A stretch of DNA of 64,000 nt from Paramesorhizobium endophyticum (GTDB lineage Bacteria; Pseudomonadota; Alphaproteobacteria; Rhizobiales; Rhizobiaceae): the NCBI RefSeq assembly GCF_014640615.1, contig NZ_BMHH01000011.1, positions 62,001 to 126,000 of the forward strand. The letters run 5' to 3'. The position numbers and the translations under genes are program-made. The notes beneath the pieces are model-generated. The model did not search any database, had not been told where the DNA came from, and was given only the letters and a program-made list of their open reading frames with translations. Below are positions 59,735 to 64,000 of this stretch, piece after piece. Numbering within the stretch: position 1 is the first letter of the stretch; each line of letters begins with the position of its first letter.

Positions 59735-60128
59735 TCCGAACCCATGATATCCTTAAATATTGCGCTCCGCGTACATAGTCCCCGCTAGGTTCACTGAACC
59801 TAAGAGGCGGTATTGTCATTTCGCGAGCGTCCCCTATAGGCCCCATCACATGCATCGAATTGTAATCACGCCAGCGGCGTGCGCCTTGATTCTCGTGCTC
59901 GTCGGGTCAACCAAACCGCTCCTGTCTGCGCGAATCAACTCCGTGTCGCTACGGCCCGTTTCCGTTACACGAATGAAGTCGAGCAAAAGCGCCGCACCCG
60001 GAGGAACGGTTCTGTCCATGATCTCCTTTCGGCAATGAAAACCGCCTCAGAGGGCGGTGTGGTTGATGATGTTGCTTTATCCAGCCATTCGTGAGAAAGG
60101 CCCCGCAGAGTTACTGAAGAGGCGCTGT
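59735..60128. other. Gene-poor stretch after the tRNA
   Basis: About 394 bp with no convincing gene. TAGGTTC-ACT-GAACCTA (59786-59802) is a 7-bp inverted repeat, and ACCGCC/GGCGGT (60041-60058) forms another. A frame from ATG 59850 encodes a short hydrophobic stretch (VITPAACALILVLVGSTKPL) but has no ribosome-binding site of note and no known relatives to me. Confidence 0.5.
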
Positions 60129-61841
60129 ATGACCAGAGGGTTACAGGCTACGATCGTCATTGTGACGTCGCTTTTCTGCCTTCACCTGCTCCGCAATATC
60201 TCGCCCGCATTCCCTGTGCTGGCTTGGTTGTCGGTAGCGTTTGGCATCCTTCATTATGGACAATGGCGAGGCATCGACCGGGTGGGGCTATTCGTCTCGG
60301 CGGCGCTGCTCCTCGCCATTACCTATGCAATCGCGATTTCGTTCGTGTTCTTCCCAGAAGAACCGTACTTCATGGCGACCGCCCGTTTTGTCTTCATCCT
60401 CCCGTTCGCGGCGTTTGCCGCTCTTGTCCTCGACACGAGGGAAAAGCAGCGTCTCGCACTCCAGACCTTCACGGTGTGGGTCGTTATCGGAGCCTGGACA
60501 GTATTTTACCAGACCGCATTCGGTCCGATGGATTGGTTCGCGCTCCCAACGGAACGCTCCGGCTCCATCCGATACGCGAGTCTCATTGGGAACCTGACGG
60601 CCACAGGAGTGGTCGGTGGTCTGGTACTACCCGTTGCCTACTTTATGTTTCGCCGCTCTATTCTAGGTGGTGTGATCCTCGGCATCATCGCTATGGGTTT
60701 GGTCGTCAGCCTCCAAAAAGCCGCCACTGCCAACATCTTTCTGTTTGTCCTCGCCATGGCAGCTCTTGCCGTATTCGGGGCGCTACGGCGGCAGAGAATA
60801 ATGCCCCCGATCACAGTGTGCGCCATGGCTGCCGCGGCGTTCCTGCTACTATCTGTCCCGTTGGCCGTGATGGAGCCGAAGGGTGGGCCTCTCAACGCTT
60901 CGAACACGCTTTTCGGCACCAGGGAGAGCGTCGTCTCTTTCGACGTCGAGCCGAAGCGCTACGCTCCAGCCTTGGCCGTTGCCTTCCCGGCACTGTTCCA
61001 CGTCATCTCATCAATGGCGGTATCTGCGGAAGCCGAAGCGCCGAGGGCCATCAGAGATCACGCGGTATCTGCGGAAGCAGAAGCGCCGGGACCCATCGAA
61101 GATCACGCGGCATCTCCGGAAGCAGAGGCGCCGGGACCCATCGGAGATCACGCGGTATCTCCGGAAGCAGAAGCGCCGGGACCCATCGGAGATCACGCGG
61201 CATCTCCGGAAGCAGAAGCGCCGGGACCCATCGGAGATCACGCGGTATCTGCGGAAGCAGAAGCGCCGGGACCCATCGGAGATCACGCGGTATCTGCGGA
61301 AGCAGAAGCGCCGGGACCCATCGGAGATCACGCGGTATCTGCGGAAGCAGAAGCGCCGAGACCCATCGGAGATGACGTAGACATAGCCTCGGGCACGATA
61401 GATAGACTAACTGCTCTCCCCGCAAAACTCATCCATCAATACGGGCCGACGAGCTTATTGACAGGAGTAGGTCTCGTGGGCGGGTCCGGAACACTCGGTT
61501 TTCTCGATATGGTCTGCACCGATTCGGAAAATATCAGAACCTGCCAGATCAAATACCCGATGGCCCATAATGGAGTGATCGAGCTGCTGATCATGGGAGG
61601 TGTCCCGTTGCTCCTCTCCTTCTGCCTGCTCGTCGGCGTGGCTTTGTGGCGGCTTGCTACTGAGGTTTTCCGCAACCCCACCGACAAGCTTGCATGTGGC
61701 GCTCTCGTTACGATGCTGCTATTCGTGCCGAACGCGATGATGAGTAGCGGTGTAATGTCCCAGCCATACATCGCCGGCATTCTCTACGCCATCTGTCTGC
61801 CCGTCCTTCTGAGGAAGGAACTATTTAGGAGCCGGGCATGA
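60129..61841 (+). CDS. O-antigen ligase/polymerase-like membrane protein with 15-residue repeats
   Basis: About 570 residues. The N-terminal half has about eight hydrophobic segments (VFILPFAAFAALVLD, VIGAWTVFYQT, VGGLVLPVAYFMF). The region after the repeats has QYGPTSLLTGVGLVG and KYPMAHNGVIELLIMGGVPLLL, the H-N-x-x-x-E-x-x-x-G pattern of O-antigen ligase/Wzy proteins. Between them, a hydrophilic loop has eight copies of a 15-residue unit. This would place a repetitive acidic loop in the periplasm. Start uncertain: ATG 60129 or GTG 60057. It probably joins or polymerises surface glycan. Confidence 0.72.
   Translation: MTRGLQATIVIVTSLFCLHLLRNISPAFPVLAWLSVAFGILHYGQWRGIDRVGLFVSAALLLAITYAIAISFVFFPEEPYFMATARFVFILPFAAFAALVLDTREKQRLALQTFTVWVVIGAWTVFYQTAFGPMDWFALPTERSGSIRYASLIGNLTATGVVGGLVLPVAYFMFRRSILGGVILGIIAMGLVVSLQKAATANIFLFVLAMAALAVFGALRRQRIMPPITVCAMAAAAFLLLSVPLAVMEPKGGPLNASNTLFGTRESVVSFDVEPKRYAPALAVAFPALFHVISSMAVSAEAEAPRAIRDHAVSAEAEAPGPIEDHAASPEAEAPGPIGDHAVSPEAEAPGPIGDHAASPEAEAPGPIGDHAVSAEAEAPGPIGDHAVSAEAEAPGPIGDHAVSAEAEAPRPIGDDVDIASGTIDRLTALPAKLIHQYGPTSLLTGVGLVGGSGTLGFLDMVCTDSENIRTCQIKYPMAHNGVIELLIMGGVPLLLSFCLLVGVALWRLATEVFRNPTDKLACGALVTMLLFVPNAMMSSGVMSQPYIAGILYAICLPVLLRKELFRSRA
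61017..61376 (+). repeat. 45-bp minisatellite, eight units, in frame in the ligase-like gene
   Basis: Eight consecutive 45-bp units start at 61017 and repeat every 45 bp to 61376. Each encodes AVSAEAEAPGPIGDH with few changes (S-P for S-A, RPIG for GPIG). Some units are identical over their whole length; the first is the most diverged. The unit length preserves the reading frame, so copy number could vary without destroying the protein. Confidence 0.95.
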
Positions 61842-62212
61842 TGCAGAAAGCAGTCCGGCATGCTTCCTGCTATGCCTCGCTGCGTGGTTGGCAGTTGATC
61901 GGCTTTCTTTGTTGATTGGGTAGACCAGCGAAACCGTCGCGCGGTCGATTACCTCCAGATCGACTATGCATGACCGCTTTATGCCGCCGCCGTCACAACG
62001 ATCCTGATGCGGGAAGAACATCGAGGCGAACTATAGGCCATTCTCGACGCCACCCTCTCACCCCTGAGCGCGCCAGCTGGCATCGCTTTGAAGCTCTTCC
62101 ACGTTTCGAAAATGTTGGCGCCATCAATGCAGCGGAAACTGATACCGTCATTATTTTGAACCATTCGGCTCGTAGCGCCGCTAGGCACGTCCGTTCTCTC
62201 CCGCGGGCGGGA
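61842..62212. other. Intergenic stretch with no supported gene
   Basis: About 370 bp between the ligase-like gene and the convergent cyclodeaminase-like gene. Several short frames exist, but none shows coding bias or a recognisable domain. It may be the remnant of a degraded gene. Confidence 0.5.
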
Positions 62213-63304
62213 TCATCCAGCCAGTTGCTGCGGCACGCTCGATAGCCGCCGATTCGCGCCGGTCAATTTTTCATAGACATAGGCCGCGACATAGAGATCC
62301 AGCATCGGCAGACCGACGCAGGTGATATGGATTGGCCTCTCCGGCTTGAAATCCGGGTTTTCCATCACATCCCGCAATGAGCGGATGCCGAGCGGAGGCG
62401 CCAATTGTTCCAGCGTCGCGCCACGGCGCTCGAAATAGGACGCAAGGCTTTGCGAGGCCCGGTGCGACACCATCTCGACATCGTCGCAAAGAACAGTTCC
62501 GCATCTTATGGCGCGCTGGATATAGGCGTCCGGCGTTTCATCGCCGCCAAGATGGAGAACCAGCGCATCTCCGATTTCGTCGGCTTCGAAGACCGGCGAA
62601 CTGGCATTCGAGGCGGTGATGACGAACTCGCATTCGCGCAGCGCGTGATTGTCGAGCACGGCGATCATCTCATAGCTGACTTTTCCGGCCAGCGCTGCCG
62701 CGAGCCGCGCGGCTGATTCTCCCGTCCGGCTGCGCACGAATAGCCGCCTGACCATCTGCGGACAGCAGCGGTCGAGCGCCAGGACAATCTTTTCGGCAAT
62801 CGGTCCCGCGCCGAACAGAAACACCGGCAGGCCGCGCTGCCCGGCCAGGAAACGCTCGGCCACCACGGTAGCGTAGCTCGCCGTCCGCGCCGCCGATATT
62901 TCCGTGCCGTCGAGCACGCAGAGCGGGGTAAGCGTGAACTTGTCGGAAAGCACGATGGTCGAGCGCGAGCGCGGCAGGCCGAGACGGCGGTTGAGCGCAT
63001 TGGCGCCCACGATCTTCACCCCGCCATACCGGCTGTTCACGCTGGAAAGACAGTTGAGCTTCCAGCCCAGCCGCTCGCCGGGCAGCGTCGTGTCGGTCAG
63101 CCACGGATGATCGGCGATCTCCTCGGGATGAATGGCAAGGACGGATTTGATGCCATATGCGCGGCCCGCGTAGATATCCCTCCACGGTCGTGTCACGATG
63201 TCATGGATGGTTTTACCATCGAGGAGTTTGCCCTGCGCCGCGATGTCCTCAGCGGAATAGCATTTAAAAACCGGAAATTCCGGGCTTCTAGCATGTTCAT
63301 TCAT
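62213..63304 (-). CDS. Ornithine cyclodeaminase / mu-crystallin-family protein
   Basis: A 363-residue protein. GGVKIVGANALNRRLGLPRS and LDGTEISAARTASYATVVAERF are the family's substrate and dinucleotide-proximal motifs, and VFLFGAGPIAEKIVLALDRC is the NAD-binding Gly motif. The family includes ornithine cyclodeaminase, alanine dehydrogenase and SbnB, which makes a 2,3-diaminopropionate precursor for siderophores. Which reaction it catalyses cannot be fixed. No synthase partner is visible in the window. Confidence 0.78.
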   Translation of the reverse strand: MNEHARSPEFPVFKCYSAEDIAAQGKLLDGKTIHDIVTRPWRDIYAGRAYGIKSVLAIHPEEIADHPWLTDTTLPGERLGWKLNCLSSVNSRYGGVKIVGANALNRRLGLPRSRSTIVLSDKFTLTPLCVLDGTEISAARTASYATVVAERFLAGQRGLPVFLFGAGPIAEKIVLALDRCCPQMVRRLFVRSRTGESAARLAAALAGKVSYEMIAVLDNHALRECEFVITASNASSPVFEADEIGDALVLHLGGDETPDAYIQRAIRCGTVLCDDVEMVSHRASQSLASYFERRGATLEQLAPPLGIRSLRDVMENPDFKPERPIHITCVGLPMLDLYVAAYVYEKLTGANRRLSSVPQQLAG

Positions 63305-63353
63305 TTCCTGCTCCGAAGTCCCCCGGGTTGAGGAGCCTCCAGACGGAAGCGAA

Positions 63354-63512
63354 ATGGTTAACGCGGTCCAGGAAATATTGGTTCCGGCGATTTACGCGGG
63401 TCGACGGCATGAGCGAAGGGAGTCTCACACCGATTACGAAGGCACGACGCTGCGCGACCATCTGGGCATTGCCCGGCCCGTCTCGGTTGAGCTTGCCAGC
63501 GAAAGGTCATAA
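63354..63512 (+). CDS. Possible 52-residue small protein
   Basis: ATG 63354 has GGAAG just upstream and the frame runs 52 codons: MVNAVQEILVPAIYAGRRHE, then a charged part and VSVELASERS. No known domain. It lies in the gap between the cyclodeaminase-like and DUF333 genes and could equally be a chance frame. Confidence 0.3.
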   Translation: MVNAVQEILVPAIYAGRRHERRESHTDYEGTTLRDHLGIARPVSVELASERS

Positions 63513-63550
63513 GCTACGCCCGAGGCTAGCGGCTCTTGGAAAGGGCTAAA

Positions 63551-63805
63551 ATGCAACGGGCATTGCTTCTTTGCGCGCTTTTGCTCCTCATCGGCTGCAC
63601 GTCCAGCCGGGATGATCGAACCGGCATGGCCAATCCAGCCGCCGTCTATTGCGTCCATATCGGCGGCAGGCTGGAAATCCGCGACACCCCGCAGGGCCAG
63701 GCGGGCTATTGCCACCTGTCAGACGGTCGCGTCATCGACGAATGGCGGCTTTTCCGCGGGCACCGGCAGTTGGAGATGCGAAAGCGAACGATGCCTGCCC
63801 CTTGA
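63551..63805 (+). CDS. Small DUF333-domain lipoprotein
   Basis: An 84-residue protein. The signal MQRALLLCALLLLIGCTSSR ends in a lipobox with Cys16. The mature part MANPAAVYCVHIGGRLEIRD, AGYCHLSDGRVIDEWRLFRG matches DUF333 (haemolysin-like small domain with two cysteines). Function unknown. Start 63551 fits a normal signal peptide; the ORF also opens at 63536. Confidence 0.82.
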   Translation: MQRALLLCALLLLIGCTSSRDDRTGMANPAAVYCVHIGGRLEIRDTPQGQAGYCHLSDGRVIDEWRLFRGHRQLEMRKRTMPAP

Positions 63806-63983
63806 GCAGATATTTCGTAGAATCGCTCCTTCTGGAATGTCAGTGCGAGCGAAGCGCGCCAAACGGAATAATATTTCTTGTTTATCTTCGGCCTGATCGA
63901 AATTATGAAGCGCTATAAGCGTGGGGGGCAAATAGGGTTGCCTGACCTTCACGGGGCTGAAACGCTACTCAAGGAAGAAAGAA

Positions 63984-64000
63984 ATGAACTCGTCCTCTCC
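63984..64000 (+). CDS. Start of a gene cut off by the window end
   Basis: ATG 63984 is preceded by AAGGAAG at a proper distance and opens MNSSS before the window ends. Too little is present to identify it. Confidence 0.4.

Noticed and set aside
60224-61375. Alternative frames through the 45-bp repeats
   Set aside because: The repeat has no stop in any forward frame, which keeps shadow frames open; only the ligase-like frame has membrane segments and a family motif.
61017-61376. Possible CRISPR array
   Set aside because: Units are contiguous 45-bp repeats without unique spacers and are translated in frame.
59660-62212. Genomic island integrated at tRNA-Val
   Set aside because: The region after the tRNA is unusual, but no integrase and no repeat of the tRNA 3' end were found in the window.

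Overview
The window is a gene-dense, high-G+C stretch of an alphaproteobacterial chromosome, most likely from the Brucella/Ochrobactrum group (Rhizobiales, Brucellaceae). The strongest pointers are an Omp10-type lipoprotein near hemH, a CpdR response regulator in the rhizobial order hisN - sRNA - N-formylglutamate amidohydrolase - cpdR, a homospermidine synthase, a DUF1007 + NicO metal-transport pair, and many short palindromic intergenic repeats typical of Rhizobiales. The genus is an inference; no 16S rRNA gene is present.

Layout. 1-3937: end of a solute-binding protein gene, two permeases and an ATPase of a spermidine/iron-type ABC importer. 4011-4582: RHH/ParE-type toxin-antitoxin pair with a perfect operator palindrome. 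4625-9544: gnd, an aldehyde dehydrogenase, a GNAT enzyme and ornithine decarboxylase with a long leader. 10236-16302: LysR regulator, DUF1007 + nickel/cobalt exporter, CDF metal exporter, GNAT, TrhO. 16491-25580: muramidase, eda, DUF882 protein, sigma54 response regulator, pepF, pabB and a pabC-like lyase. 25744-33722: homospermidine synthase, omp10, a LysM-tailed 5'-nucleotidase, hemH, stomatin/NfeD pair. 33783-41044: kdsD, outer-membrane beta-barrel, galU, lytic transglycosylase, DUF459 protein, Phd/PIN toxin-antitoxin. 41060-49675: gltD, gltB, threonine aldolase, Hsp20. 49947-56744: an accessory island of four paralogous proteins of unknown family lying between a small exported protein and an alpha/beta hydrolase. 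56768-59734: hisN, an mmgR-like sRNA, formylglutamate amidohydrolase, cpdR, tRNA-Val. 59735-64000: a less conserved part with an O-antigen-ligase-like protein carrying a 45-bp minisatellite, an ornithine-cyclodeaminase-like protein and a DUF333 lipoprotein.

How the genes work together. Ornithine decarboxylase makes putrescine and homospermidine synthase converts it to homospermidine. gltB/gltD form glutamate synthase. gnd and eda serve the pentose-phosphate and Entner-Doudoroff routes. kdsD, galU, the beta-barrel, Omp10, two peptidoglycan hydrolases and the ligase-like protein contribute to the cell envelope. DUF1007/NicO and CDF proteins handle divalent metals.

The most novel item is the 50.5-55.6 kb cluster. 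Four signal-less proteins of about 350-370 residues share an N-terminal CFTWHxDQDD motif, and three share six aligned cysteines. Between copies two and three lies a fossil junction in which the start of the downstream hydrolase gene is joined to the end of the upstream gene, which shows that a two-gene unit was tandemly duplicated between its flanking genes. The paralogues have diverged strongly while 67 bp of flanking DNA stayed identical. At least four families of palindromic intergenic repeats are also present, one with covarying hairpin arms and one supplying a probable start codon and ribosome-binding site.
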